Assembly: GCF_039542905.1 (NCBI RefSeq)
Contig: NZ_BAABIS010000001.1
Span: 6,014,001-6,078,000 of the forward strand
Reading direction: 5' to 3'
Length of the DNA stretch: 64,000 bases
Source of the DNA: Kitasatospora terrestris
Lineage (GTDB): Bacteria > Actinomycetota > Actinomycetes > Streptomycetales > Streptomycetaceae
Made by a program: the position numbers and the translations under genes. Numbering within the stretch: position 1 is the stretch's first letter; every line of letters begins with the position of its first letter. Of this stretch, positions 1-8,852 are shown in pieces. The notes beneath the pieces are model-generated. The model was given only the letters and a program-made list of their open reading frames with translations, searched no databases and was not told the DNA's origin.

Positions 1-264
1 GCCTGCGGCGGGCTCGCTGTGCTCAGCCCCGGATGTCCACCGCGATCACGCGACTTCGGCCTCCGGCGGGAAGTCGAACGTGCCCCCGGGGCTCGCGCCT
101 GCGGCGGGCTTTGCGTTGCGCGCGGCGTTGCGCCTGCGGCGGGCTCGCTGTGCTCGGCCCTGGATGTCCACCGCGATCATGCGACTTCGGCCTCCGGCGG
201 GAAGCCGAACGTGCCCCCGGGGCTCGCGCCTGCGGCGGGCTCTGCGCTGCGCGCGCGGCGTTGC
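1..264. repeat. Tandem repeat, about 131-bp unit, two copies plus a degenerate third
   Basis: Two near-identical units start at 1 and 132, and a third partial unit starts near 265. Each contains the same block from the 'ggatgtccaccgcgat' motif to 'ggggctcgcgcctgcgg', with few substitutions. The short motif cgcctgcggcgggct recurs at about 96, 131, 227 and 380. The array runs off the left window edge, so its full length is unknown. I see no gene from 1 to 562: the long open frames here have repeat-driven composition and no family resemblance. Confidence 0.8.
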
Positions 265-562
265 GCCTGCGACGGGTTTTCCGGGTTCCGCGAAGCCGCC
301 CAGCCGGTTGCGGCACGCGTTGCACGTTGCGCGGCACGCCTCCGAGCGCTCCGGCGGGCCGTCGCCCGGTGCGTGGGACCGCCTGCGGCGGGCTTCGGCG
401 GGGTGGTGCGTGCGGGCTGCCGGGCTGGGTGTCGGGTCGGGTGGTGCTCCGTGGCCGTCCCGGCCGGGGGCGTCCGGGGGGCGGACGGGCGGCGACCCGG
501 GGGTGGGATGTGCGAGAGGATGGGGCAGCAGTAGCCCGTCGTGTCAGGAGATCCAGCAAGCC

Positions 563-1648
563 ATGCGCACTGTCGCCGTCGTCGGCACCGGTCTGATCGG
601 CACGTCCGCCGCGCTCGCGCTCACCCGGCGCGGGCTGACCGTCCACCTGGAGGACGCCGACCCGGACGCCGCGCGGACGGCGGCGTCGCTCGGGGCGGGC
701 GTCACGGAGCCGGCCGAGGGGCCGGTGGACCTGGCGATCGTCGCGGTGCCGCCGGCGCTGGTGGGGAAGGTGCTCGCGGACTGCCAGCGGCGCGGCCTGG
801 CCCGCTGCTACACGGACGTGGCGAGCGTGAAGGCGGGCCCGCGCGCGGAGGTCGCCGCGCTGGGGCTGGACACCGCGCACTACATCGGCGGCCACCCCAT
901 GGCGGGCCGGGAGCGGTCCGGCCCGCTGGCCGCCCGCGCGGACCTGTTCGAGGGCCGCCCGTGGGTGCTCACGCCCACCCCCGACACCGACACCGAGACG
1001 CTGAACGCGGCGCTGGAGCTGGTGGCCCTGTGCGGGGCGATGCCGATCGTGATGGACGCGGCCGCGCACGACCGCGCCGTGGCGCTGGTCTCGCACGCCC
1101 CCCAGCTGCTGTCCTCGCTGGTCGCCGCCCGGCTGGAGAACGCGGACGAGACGGCGATAAGGCTGTCCGGCCAGGGCGTGCGGGACGTCACCAGGATCGC
1201 CGCGTCCAGCCCCGGGATGTGGGTGGACATCCTGTCGGCGAACGCCGGCGTCGTGGCGGACATCCTGGAGGAGGTCGCCGTCGACCTGGGCGAGACGGTG
1301 ACCGCGCTGCGCGCCCTGCAGGCGTCCGACGAGGGCGAGCGGCGGGCGGGCGCGGCCGGGATCGAGGCGGTGATGCGGCGCGGCAACACCGGCCAGTCGC
1401 GGATCCCGGGCAAGCACGGCGCCCCGCCGACCCGGTACGAGACGGTCACCGTGGTGCTCGGCGACCAGCCGGGCGAGCTGGGCCGGCTGTTCGGCGAGGT
1501 CGGCGCGCTCGGGGTGAACATCGAGGACGTCACGATCGAGCACTCGACCGGCCAGCAGGTCGGCCACGTGCAGCTCGCGGTCGCGGCCGGCGTGGTCAAG
1601 CCGCTGGTCACCGGCCTGCGCGAGCGCGGCTGGGCGGTGCGGGACTGA
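563..1648 (+). CDS. tyrA: Prephenate dehydrogenase
   Basis: NAD(P)-dependent oxidative decarboxylation of prephenate in tyrosine biosynthesis, cytoplasmic. The 361-residue protein opens with a Rossmann dinucleotide-binding motif (VVGTGLIGTSAALAL, residues 4-18) and has the family GGHPMAGRE motif near residue 110. An ACT-type regulatory domain near the C-terminus (from about residue 295, DQPGELGRLFGEVG) is consistent with feedback control by an aromatic amino acid. The start is the ATG at 563, 12 nt after an AGGAG. The open frame extends 5' to 80 but only through the repeat region. The cmk and der genes follow on the same strand. Confidence 0.93.
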   Translation: MRTVAVVGTGLIGTSAALALTRRGLTVHLEDADPDAARTAASLGAGVTEPAEGPVDLAIVAVPPALVGKVLADCQRRGLARCYTDVASVKAGPRAEVAALGLDTAHYIGGHPMAGRERSGPLAARADLFEGRPWVLTPTPDTDTETLNAALELVALCGAMPIVMDAAAHDRAVALVSHAPQLLSSLVAARLENADETAIRLSGQGVRDVTRIAASSPGMWVDILSANAGVVADILEEVAVDLGETVTALRALQASDEGERRAGAAGIEAVMRRGNTGQSRIPGKHGAPPTRYETVTVVLGDQPGELGRLFGEVGALGVNIEDVTIEHSTGQQVGHVQLAVAAGVVKPLVTGLRERGWAVRD

Positions 1649-1797
1649 GGGCTGCGCCCACGGCGACGTGGACCGGCACGCCGGTCCATTAACCTTGAGT
1701 GGGACATCCCCGATTTTTCCGCGCCGAGCACCACCGCACGACGGTGCGCCCAGCACCGCGTGCAGCACAGCGCGTACAGCACAGAGAGGTTCGCCCC

Positions 1798-2514
1798 GTG
1801 GAAACTGCCGACCGAGCGTCGCACGCCCCGGTCGTCGTCGCCATCGACGGACCCTCCGGCTCCGGGAAGTCGACCGTCTCCCGGGCGGTCGCCGCCCGGC
1901 TGGGACTGAGCTTCCTCGACACCGGTGCGATGTACCGGGCGATGACCTGGTGGATGCTGGCCAACGACATGGACGTGGAGGACGCCGAGGCGGTCGCCAT
2001 CGCGTGCACCAAGCCGGTGATCGTCTCCGGTACGGACGCCGACGGCCCGACGATAACCGTCGACGGGCAGGACGTCTCCGGGCCGATCCGCGGCCCCGAG
2101 GTGACCGCCAAGGTCAGCGCGGTCGCCGCCGTCCCCGCGGTCCGCACCCGCCTGGTCGAGCTGCAGCGCGGCTGCGCCGAGGTCGCCGAGCGCGGCATCG
2201 TCGCCGAGGGCCGCGACATGGGCTCGGTCGTCTTCCCCCACGCCACCGTCAAGGTCTTCCTGACCGCCTCCGAGACGGCCCGCGCCGAGCGCCGGGCCGC
2301 CGAGCTGCGCGCCAAGGGCCTCGACGAGGCGACCATCACCGCGATGGCCGCCGACCTCGCCCGCCGGGACGCCGCGGACTCCTCCCGGGAGACCGCGCCG
2401 CTCACCCAGGCGGCCGACGCGGTCCTGGTCGACACCAGCGACCTCACCCTGGAGCAGGTGATCGGCCGGATCACCGCCCTGGTCGAGGAGAAGGCCGCCC
2501 TCCCGGCCGCCTAG
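1798..2514 (+). CDS. cmk: Cytidylate kinase
   Basis: Phosphorylates CMP/dCMP with ATP in pyrimidine nucleotide supply. The 238-residue protein has the P-loop AIDGPSGSGKSTVSRAVA near residues 17-34, a DTGAMYRAMTWW substrate motif, and a C-terminal lid region with RRDAADSSRETAPL. The chosen start is GTG 1798, preceded by AGAGAGG at about 8 nt. The frame is open upstream to 1699, but that stretch does not resemble the family N-terminus. The 149-nt spacer from tyrA probably holds a promoter. Order tyrA-cmk-der is typical for actinobacteria. Confidence 0.93.
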   Translation: METADRASHAPVVVAIDGPSGSGKSTVSRAVAARLGLSFLDTGAMYRAMTWWMLANDMDVEDAEAVAIACTKPVIVSGTDADGPTITVDGQDVSGPIRGPEVTAKVSAVAAVPAVRTRLVELQRGCAEVAERGIVAEGRDMGSVVFPHATVKVFLTASETARAERRAAELRAKGLDEATITAMAADLARRDAADSSRETAPLTQAADAVLVDTSDLTLEQVIGRITALVEEKAALPAA

Positions 2515-2635
2515 AACACCCACGACACCACGACAACCGTCCGACTACGAGCCACGTAGTTTCGCGCTGCCCGCGGGGCAGGTACGCACGGCACGCCCCT
2601 GGGAAGGGCCGGGCCGGGAAAAGGAATACAGGAAC

Positions 2636-4102
2636 ATGAGCAACGACACCCCGGTCGAGCACGCCCACCACGGCGAGCTCGGCGACGCCGAGTACGCCGA
2701 GTTCATGGCGCTCGCCGCCGAGGAGGGCTTCGACGCCGACGAGATCAACGCCGACCTGGACGGCGCCTCGCACGGCCCGCTGCCGGTGCTGGCCGTCGTC
2801 GGCCGGCCGAACGTCGGCAAGTCCACCCTGGTCAACCGCATCATCGGCCGCCGCGAGGCGGTCGTCGAGGACCGCCCCGGCGTCACCCGCGACCGCGTCA
2901 CCTACGAGGCGATGTGGGCGGGCCGCCGGTTCAAGCTGGTCGACACCGGCGGCTGGGAGCTGGACGTCTTCGGCCTGGACGCGATGGTCGCCGCGCAGGC
3001 CGAGTTCGGCATCCAGTCCGCCGACGCGGTGCTGTTCGTGGTGGACGCCACCGTGGGCGCCACCGACACCGACGAGGCGCTGATCAAGCTGATCCGCCGC
3101 TCCGGCAAGCCGGTGGTGCTGTGCGCCAACAAGGTGGACGGCCCGTCCACCGAGGCGGAGGCCGCGTACCTGTGGTCGCTCGGCCTCGGCGAGCCGTACC
3201 CCGTCTCCGCGCTGCACGGCCGCGGCTCCGGCGACCTGCTGGACGCCGTGCTCGAGGTGCTGCCCGAGGCCCCGCCGCAGCTGTTCGGCAACGGCCAGGC
3301 GCCGGGCGGCCCGCGCCGGGTCGCGCTGATCGGCCGGCCGAACGTCGGCAAGTCCAGCCTGCTCAACAAGGTCGCCGGCGAGGAGCGGGTGGTCGTCAAC
3401 GAGCTGGCCGGCACCACCCGCGACCCGGTCGACGAGATGATCGAACTCGGCGGCAAGACCTGGAAGTTCGTCGACACCGCCGGTATCCGCCGCCGCGTCC
3501 ACCAGACCGCCGGCGCCGACTTCTACGCCTCGCTGCGCACCGCCTCCGCGCTGGAGAAGGCCGAGGTCGCGGTGGTCCTGATCGACGCCAGCGAGACCCT
3601 CGCGGAGCAGGACACCCGGATCATCTCGATGGCCGTCGAGGCCGGGCGCGCCGTGGTCATCGCGTACAACAAGTGGGACCAGCTGGACGAGGAGCGCCGC
3701 TACTACCTGGAGCGCGAGATCGAGCGCGACCTGGTCCAGGTCCAGTGGGCGCCCCGGGTCAACGTCTCGGCGAAGACCGGCCGGCACATGGAGAAGCTCG
3801 TCCCGGCGATCGAGACCGCGCTGCAGGGCTGGGAGACCCGCGTCTCCACCGCGCGGCTGAACGCCTTCCTCGGTGAGCTGGTCGCCGCCCACCCGCACCC
3901 GATCCGCGGCGGCAAGCAGCCGCGCGTGCTGTTCGGCACCCAGGCGGGCACCCGTCCGCCGCGGTTCGTGCTGTTCGCCTCCGGCTTCCTGGAGGCCGGC
4001 TACCGGCGCTTCATCGAGCGCCGGCTGCGCGAGGAGTTCGGCTTCGTGGGCACGCCGATCTCGATCTCCGTCCGGGTCCGCGAGAAGCGCAAGCGCAAGT
4101 GA
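2636..4102 (+). CDS. der: Ribosome-biogenesis GTPase Der (EngA)
   Basis: Essential double-GTPase that assists maturation of the 50S ribosomal subunit. The 488-residue protein has two complete Ras-like GTPase domains. The first has GRPNVGKSTLVN, DTGG and NKVDG; the second has GRPNVGKSSLLN, DTAGI and NKWDQ. A C-terminal KH-like domain ends in a lysine/arginine-rich tail (REKRKRK). The first about 45 residues are an acidic extension, as in other actinobacterial Der proteins. The start ATG 2636 follows AGGAAC closely. It is probably transcribed with cmk and ends at a strong terminator. Confidence 0.95.
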   Translation: MSNDTPVEHAHHGELGDAEYAEFMALAAEEGFDADEINADLDGASHGPLPVLAVVGRPNVGKSTLVNRIIGRREAVVEDRPGVTRDRVTYEAMWAGRRFKLVDTGGWELDVFGLDAMVAAQAEFGIQSADAVLFVVDATVGATDTDEALIKLIRRSGKPVVLCANKVDGPSTEAEAAYLWSLGLGEPYPVSALHGRGSGDLLDAVLEVLPEAPPQLFGNGQAPGGPRRVALIGRPNVGKSSLLNKVAGEERVVVNELAGTTRDPVDEMIELGGKTWKFVDTAGIRRRVHQTAGADFYASLRTASALEKAEVAVVLIDASETLAEQDTRIISMAVEAGRAVVIAYNKWDQLDEERRYYLEREIERDLVQVQWAPRVNVSAKTGRHMEKLVPAIETALQGWETRVSTARLNAFLGELVAAHPHPIRGGKQPRVLFGTQAGTRPPRFVLFASGFLEAGYRRFIERRLREEFGFVGTPISISVRVREKRKRK

Positions 4103-4118
4103 TCCGGGCCTGAGCGTC

Positions 4119-4160
4119 CGAAGGGCCGGGTGGGAGTTCCGACTCCCGCCCGGCCCTTCG
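4119..4160. terminator. Terminator between der and the convergent gene
   Basis: An 18-bp inverted repeat (arms 4119-4136 and 4143-4160, one G:T mismatch) has a 6-nt loop. It lies 17 nt after the der stop and 20 nt before the 3' end of the convergent gene, so it can serve both strands. There is no T-run, as is common in streptomycete hairpin terminators. Confidence 0.8.
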
Positions 4161-4179
4161 CCGTTCCCTGCGCCGCGCG

Positions 4180-5031
4180 TCAGGCGTGGCTGCTGCGGCC
4201 CGGCGGCAGGGAGAGCATCGAGCGGTGCCGCCCGCCCCCCGTGCCGGCCGCCGGCTGCGCCGGACCGAGGTAACCGGCCGACACCCAGCCCGTGCCCTCG
4301 GGGGGCTGGGCCTGCGTGGGCATGTACTGCGGCGTCCCGTGGCTGTGCCCCGGGTACGTGTGGAACGCCTGCTGCTGCGGGTACGGCAGTCCTTCGAGCG
4401 GCTGCGGCTCACGCACCGCGAAGCCGGTGAACCGCATGTTCTCCTCGCCCGAGCGGTCACCCGGCAGTGCCCGGAACAGCCGCCGGTACTCGGAGTACAG
4501 CGCGTCGTAGATCGGCGTGGGCGAGACCGGGTGCTCCGCGTCGTACGACGGGCGCATGCTCGGGATCTGCCGGGCGGGGGTGGTGGTGGCGGAAGGGCGG
4601 CTCGGGGAGGCGACGTCGTAGCTGTACACGTAGGAGCCAACGAGCGAGTCCGCCCGGGGATGCGGGAAGCGTCCGGGCTGTCCTATGCCAGTCGGCGCGT
4701 TCTCGGTGGTGAACGGGGGTGCGGCGGGCGGCCGTTCGCCGCCCGTCGGCCCCGTCGGCCCCGTCGGCCCCGTCGGCCCCGTTGGTCCCGCTGGCTCCAT
4801 GGGGCCGGGTGCGGCGGGGCCGGGTGCGGCGGTGTTCTTGGCCGGGCCGGCCGGGTCCGCCGGGCCGGGTGTCGTGGGCGCGCCGTCGTGGAGGCCGGGG
4901 GGAGCGGCCGGGGCGACGGCTCCGGGGCCGGTGCCGATTCCGGACTCGGGCGGGGTCCCGGGTGGGGTCCCGGGCGCGGGTGTCGGTGCGGCGCCGGGAG
5001 TGCCGGGCGCGGGGTCGGGGGCGGTGGTCAC
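4180..5031 (-). CDS. Streptomycete protein of unknown function with collagen-like Gly-Pro-Thr repeats
   Basis: The product is 283 residues and I cannot assign a function. The N-terminal 110 residues are Pro/Gly/Ala-rich and include five consecutive Gly-Pro-Thr triplets encoded by a 9-bp tandem DNA repeat (about 4741-4798). The C-terminal half contains a motif I recognise from streptomycete proteins of unknown role (TPIYDALYSEYRRLFRALPG followed by DRSGEE). The GTG start at 5031 overlaps the stop of the upstream gene by 4 nt (GTGA), so the two are translationally coupled. The frame stays open further 5', but that part is a shadow of the upstream gene. Confidence 0.8.
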   Translation of the reverse strand: MTTAPDPAPGTPGAAPTPAPGTPPGTPPESGIGTGPGAVAPAAPPGLHDGAPTTPGPADPAGPAKNTAAPGPAAPGPMEPAGPTGPTGPTGPTGPTGGERPPAAPPFTTENAPTGIGQPGRFPHPRADSLVGSYVYSYDVASPSRPSATTTPARQIPSMRPSYDAEHPVSPTPIYDALYSEYRRLFRALPGDRSGEENMRFTGFAVREPQPLEGLPYPQQQAFHTYPGHSHGTPQYMPTQAQPPEGTGWVSAGYLGPAQPAAGTGGGRHRSMLSLPPGRSSHA

Positions 5032-6026
5032 GTGCCCGCCAGCGGGAGCATCGCGGCGGCGAGCAGGCCCTGGGCGGCGGCGCGGTCGAGCGCCAGGCGC
5101 AGCAGGTCCTCGCGCGGCTGGCGGCCGACGGTTCCGGCCGGCACGGCGTACATGATCACCTCGGACTGGCGCCCGGCCGCCACCCGCCAGGCGTCGGTGA
5201 CCTGGAGCGGCTGGTGCGCCTGCCACCACGCGGCGCTGCCACCGGTGGCGGAGGGCTGCAGGATCGCGTGCAGCCGGCCCATCGCCATCAGCACCGACCA
5301 GCCGCGGGTCGGCCGGACCGGCAGCTGGTTGACCTCCTCGACCAGCTGGAAGCCGTGTTCGGTCAGCAGCGACAGGAACTCGTCCTCCCCGGTGAGGCTG
5401 CCCGGCCGGCCGACCGGGCCGGTCGGCTCGACCACCAGCGCGGCCAGCCCGGTGTCCCCGCACAGCACGATGCCGCAGGTCACCCCGAGCACCGCGGGCT
5501 GGGCGGGCTGGGCGATGCCGGAGGAGGAGGGGGAGGGGGTGTTCACCGCCGGTGCGGTCAGCTGCGCGGGCGCGGCGACGGGCGGCGCGGCGGCCGGTAC
5601 GGGAGCGCCCGGCGCGGGGATTCCCGCTGCGGGGACGCCCGGTGCGGGGGCTCCCATGGCCGGGGCTCCCATGGCGGGGGCGGACGGGGCGGCGGCCTGG
5701 GCGGCGAGCGCGGCGGTCAGCACGTCGGGCGTGGCCTGCCCCCCGGCCTGCGCCTGGCTGATGCTGCGGACCGCGCCCAGCAGCTGCTCCTCGGAGACCG
5801 GCACCACCTGGGAGGGGATGCAGCGGGAGTGGGCGAAGGCCAGCACCGCCGTCTCGTCGCCGACGAACAGCACGGTGCTGGTGGGCTCCACGAGGGAGTC
5901 ACCCGGTTGGCGGCAGGAGGTGCAGTCGTAGGCGGAGGGCGCGTTGGCACCGGCCAGCAGGCTGTCGGCCTCGCCGTCGCCGATCTCGGCTCGTACGTCC
6001 TCGCTCACCTCGAGCATGCGTGGCAC
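5028..6026 (-). CDS. SseB-like streptomycete protein
   Basis: The product is 332 residues. It resembles proteins annotated in streptomycetes as type III secretion/SseB-like, judged by overall pattern only (an acidic start, a conserved AYDCTSC segment near residue 40, a Pro/Ala linker at about 120-180, then a C-terminal alpha/beta domain). No catalytic motif is visible. The GTG start at 6026 has GAGGAG about 7 nt upstream; an ATG three codons later is an alternative. It is coupled by GTGA overlap to the following gene. Function unknown. Confidence 0.75.
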   Translation of the reverse strand: MPRMLEVSEDVRAEIGDGEADSLLAGANAPSAYDCTSCRQPGDSLVEPTSTVLFVGDETAVLAFAHSRCIPSQVVPVSEEQLLGAVRSISQAQAGGQATPDVLTAALAAQAAAPSAPAMGAPAMGAPAPGVPAAGIPAPGAPVPAAAPPVAAPAQLTAPAVNTPSPSSSGIAQPAQPAVLGVTCGIVLCGDTGLAALVVEPTGPVGRPGSLTGEDEFLSLLTEHGFQLVEEVNQLPVRPTRGWSVLMAMGRLHAILQPSATGGSAAWWQAHQPLQVTDAWRVAAGRQSEVIMYAVPAGTVGRQPREDLLRLALDRAAAQGLLAAAMLPLAGT

Positions 6027-6575
6027 GGAGACTCCTCGGTTCCTCTGGGGCATGGGGACCGCGGCGCGGGTGCGCCCGACCGCCATTACCAACGGACCGT
6101 TGTGGCTGGGGTCACGGGTGAGCTCGGCTCCGACGGGATTTGCCGCAGTTCTGACTGCCCTGCGTAGCGTCCTGGTCGCAACGTGTCGATGCTGTGCCCG
6201 ACCTCACAGGGGGCAAACTGTGACGCAGGCCGCATTTGAGGCGTGTTTGATCATGGAATCATCGGACAAATGGGGCAAATTGCAGCAATTTGCTAGATCA
6301 ATACCGCCGGTAACGCCGCATTGACCTGGGAAGTCCCGAAAGTGTTTGGAGCCCGCCCGGCCGACTCGTAGCTTCGTAGCCAGTGCAACGAGCACTACCC
6401 GGGATCACCCCCGGACGCACGACCGCCGCAAGGCCGGTCCGGTGCGCGGAGGGTGGCCGGGGCGGCGCGGCACGTCCGACACGTGCACGGCCGTCCTGCG
6501 GACGCGGCGAGCGGAACCGTGGCCTTTCACAGGCCTGGTTCCGCATGCCCGCCCGGGGCTGTCGAGAGGATTCTC
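6027..6575 (+). other. Divergent intergenic region upstream of the Rpf gene
   Basis: 549 nt without a convincing gene. The middle part (about 6190-6330) is noticeably AT-richer than its surroundings and should carry the promoters for both flanking genes. I looked for the c-di-AMP (ydaO/yuaA) riboswitch known upstream of some rpf genes and could not find its conserved core. A strong hairpin just before the rpf start is listed separately. Confidence 0.6.
6511..6544 (+). promoter_or_regulatory. Compound hairpin in the rpf 5' leader
   Basis: Outer arms gcggaacc (6511-6518) and ggttccgc (6537-6544) are perfect complements. They enclose a second stem, ggcct (6521-6525) with aggcc (6531-6535), around the loop ttcac. 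It ends 31 nt before the ATG at 6576, with the ribosome site (GAGAGGA) downstream. It is placed where an attenuator, mRNA-stability element or translation control structure would act; the actual role is inference. Confidence 0.6.
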
Positions 6576-7343
6576 ATGACCTTCCGTAACGAGACCGCCG
6601 CTGCCACCACCGCCACCAAGCGCAACCGCGTCCGGGTGGCCGTCATGGGCGGCGCGCTGGTCGCCCTGCCGGTGGCCGGCCTCGTCACGGCCAACACCGC
6701 CTCTGCCGCCTCGGTCTCCACCTGGGACAAGGTCGCGCAGTGCGAGTCCACCGGCAACTGGTCCATCAACACCGGTAACGGCTTCTACGGTGGCCTGCAG
6801 TTCACCTCCAGCACCTGGGCCGCCTACGGCGGCACCCAGTACGCGCCGCAGGCCAACCAGGCCACCAAGGCGCAGCAGATCTCCGTCGCCGAGAAGGTGC
6901 TGGCCGACCAGGGCCCGGGTGCCTGGCCCGTCTGCTCCGTCCAGGCCGGTCTGACCAAGGGCGGCGCCGCCGCCGACGTGGACACCTCCTCGTCCACCAC
7001 CACCTCCAAGTCGACCACCTCCAAGTCGACCACCGACTCCTCGGCGTCGACCACCGACTCCTCGGCCAAGGCCTCGCGCTCCGAGACCCGCGCCGCGGCC
7101 CCGAAGGCCGCCGAGCAGAGCACCACCCCGAGCAACACCGACACCGCCAAGAAGAGCACCCCGGCCCCCTCGGCCCCGGTGAACACCTCCAAGGGCGGCA
7201 CCTACACCGTGAAGTCCGGCGACACCCTGAGCAAGATCGCCGCTTCCCAGGGCGTCGACTGGCACACCCTGTACAACAACAACACCGGCGTCGTCGGCGG
7301 CAACCCGAACCTGATCTACCCGGGCCAGGTCCTGTCCGTCTGA
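6576..7343 (+). CDS. rpfA: Resuscitation-promoting factor with LysM domain
   Basis: Secreted lysozyme-like enzyme that cleaves peptidoglycan and promotes spore germination or resuscitation. The 255-residue protein has a signal peptide (about 1-45, cleavage after TASAAS) and an Rpf transglycosylase domain at 47-127 with the catalytic Glu57 (QCESTGNW) and a Cys56/Cys120 pair that could form a disulfide. A Ser/Thr/Lys-rich linker of about 80 residues follows, then a C-terminal LysM peptidoglycan-binding module (about 210-255, YTVKSGDTLSKIA). The start ATG 6576 has GAGAGGA 6 nt upstream. A strong hairpin sits in its leader. Confidence 0.92.
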   Translation: MTFRNETAAATTATKRNRVRVAVMGGALVALPVAGLVTANTASAASVSTWDKVAQCESTGNWSINTGNGFYGGLQFTSSTWAAYGGTQYAPQANQATKAQQISVAEKVLADQGPGAWPVCSVQAGLTKGGAAADVDTSSSTTTSKSTTSKSTTDSSASTTDSSAKASRSETRAAAPKAAEQSTTPSNTDTAKKSTPAPSAPVNTSKGGTYTVKSGDTLSKIAASQGVDWHTLYNNNTGVVGGNPNLIYPGQVLSV

Positions 7344-7363
7344 CCTCCGGTCGGCTCGCGCGC

Positions 7364-7399
7364 GAAGCCGCCGTCTCCCCTCGGGGAGCCGGCGGCTTC
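7364..7399 (+). terminator. Terminator after the Rpf gene
   Basis: A 16-bp inverted repeat (7364-7379 with 7384-7399, one mismatch) with a 4-nt loop, starting 20 nt after the rpf stop codon. Confidence 0.75.
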
Positions 7400-7518
7400 C
7401 GCCGTTCCGCGCACTCCCGTCGCTTCCGTCCTCGCCTCCCCGGACGGGTGCCCGGACGTATCCACGGACGGGTGCACGACGCGCGGCGGTGGGGGAGCCG
7501 GCTGCTTACCGTCGAGGG

Positions 7519-7872
7519 ATGCGCAACCGTGTGACGAACCGGCCACTCCTGGTGGCCGCCCTGCTGATACCGGCCCTCGCCGCGCTCGCCCCCACCCGCG
7601 CGTCCGCGCTGCCCACCCCCGACGCCACCTGGGACCGCCTCGCCCAGTGCGAGAGCGACGGCGACTGGCACGCCGACACCGGCAACGGCTTCTACGGCGG
7701 CCTGCAGATCTGGCCCCCGACCTGGCGCGAGGCCGGTGGCCTGCAGTACGCCGAGCGGCCCGACCTGGCACCGCGGCGCCAGCAGATCGCGGTCGCCGAG
7801 GAGATCCTGCGCCGCCAGGGCTGGCAGGCGTGGGGCGCCTGCGCCCGCCAGATCGGCGTCCTCAAGCGCTGA
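7519..7872 (+). CDS. Short secreted Rpf-type transglycosylase
   Basis: The 117-residue protein has a signal peptide (residues 1-30, ending TRASA) followed by little more than a single Rpf catalytic domain with Glu45 in QCESDGDW and the family TGNGFYGGLQIWPPTW motif. It lacks the LysM anchor of its upstream neighbour, so it is probably released or weakly bound in the wall. ATG 7519 is directly preceded by GAGGG; GTG 7531 would give better spacing to the same GAGGG. It is separated from the first rpf gene by a terminator, so it should have its own promoter. Confidence 0.85.
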   Translation: MRNRVTNRPLLVAALLIPALAALAPTRASALPTPDATWDRLAQCESDGDWHADTGNGFYGGLQIWPPTWREAGGLQYAERPDLAPRRQQIAVAEEILRRQGWQAWGACARQIGVLKR

Positions 7873-7900
7873 GTACCGCTTTTTGCCGATCAGGTGGTGG

Positions 7901-8707
7901 TCAGGCCCAGGGCACCTCGCCCTTGGCGACCTTGGTGCCGAGCTCGGCGGCGTACGGCAGCCCGGCGTCCGGGTAGCGGCGGCGCAGCCCCGCCTCGGCA
8001 CCGGCCGCGTCCGGCGACTTGCCGAGCTCGGTCTCGAAGGCCTTCAGGTAGTCGCGGGTCCAGCGGATCGCGGTGCCGTCGGTGGCCCCGCCGGCCCGCC
8101 GGTGGCCGGCCGCGACGAACGCCGGGTCCAGTGCCTCGATCCCGTCCAGCAGGTCGATCCACGCCTCGCGCTCGGCGGCGTGCGGGGTGTCCGCCGTCCA
8201 CACGTGCAGGTCCTGGTACAGCAGCACCCCGCCGAACACCGAGCGGCTGCGGTGCTCCCACAGGTAGTGGTGGTCCGGCAGCCCCAGCTCCGCGCCGCGC
8301 AGCTCCAGCCGGTGGCCCTCCAGCTCGATCGCCCCGCCCGTCGGCAGCGGCTCCAGGTCGACCAGCCGGGTGGACAGCTCCCCGCCGAGGTGCGCCCAGG
8401 CGGTCCGCTTGGCGGCGTACGTCTCCTCGATCCGCTCGATCACCCGGGCCGGCGCCAGGACCGGCGTCTCGGGAAACGCGTCCCGCAGCGCCTCGGCGCC
8501 GAAGTAGCAGTCCGGGTCGCCGTGGCTGATGATCACCGCCGCCAGCCGCCGCCCGCTGCGCTCGACCTCCTGCACCAGCCGCCGCCCGTCCGACAGCCGG
8601 AAACCCGCGTCCACCAGCACCGCCCGGTGCGCGCCGAGCACCAGCACGGCCGTCTTGTACAGGGACTCCTCGGGGAAGTCGATGATCCTGAACTCCAGCG
8701 GGTCCAT
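7901..8707 (-). CDS. Metallo-beta-lactamase-fold hydrolase-like protein
   Basis: The 268-residue protein has the layout of a metallo-beta-lactamase superfamily member: an early AVLVDAGF strand-turn, then the metal motif region as SHGDPDCYFG (residues about 61-70) and a downstream AGHRR motif near 195. The usual HxHxDH is altered (His-Gly-Asp-Pro-Asp), so metal binding may be partial. Substrate unknown. The start is ATG 8707 with GGGAG about 6 nt upstream. It is divergent from the AlkB-like gene across 145 nt, which must carry both promoters. Confidence 0.8.
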   Translation of the reverse strand: MDPLEFRIIDFPEESLYKTAVLVLGAHRAVLVDAGFRLSDGRRLVQEVERSGRRLAAVIISHGDPDCYFGAEALRDAFPETPVLAPARVIERIEETYAAKRTAWAHLGGELSTRLVDLEPLPTGGAIELEGHRLELRGAELGLPDHHYLWEHRSRSVFGGVLLYQDLHVWTADTPHAAEREAWIDLLDGIEALDPAFVAAGHRRAGGATDGTAIRWTRDYLKAFETELGKSPDAAGAEAGLRRRYPDAGLPYAAELGTKVAKGEVPWA

Positions 8708-8852
8708 CCCGGCTCCCTTCCCGCGCTTGGCCTCCCCGTCAGCCTCTGCCGTCGCCCACCGCCGCGCACCCTCGCGCCGCGGGCGGCTGCGCCGAACGGT
8801 CCACCGGCGGCGGTGTCGGATCGAGTGCGGTCGCCGGTGGAAGGATGGGGGA

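Noticed and set aside
6350..6575. c-di-AMP (ydaO/yuaA) riboswitch before rpfA
   Set aside because: This riboswitch is known upstream of streptomycete rpf genes, but its conserved core (ggggtgaatc and the cagct-aacc end) is absent here.
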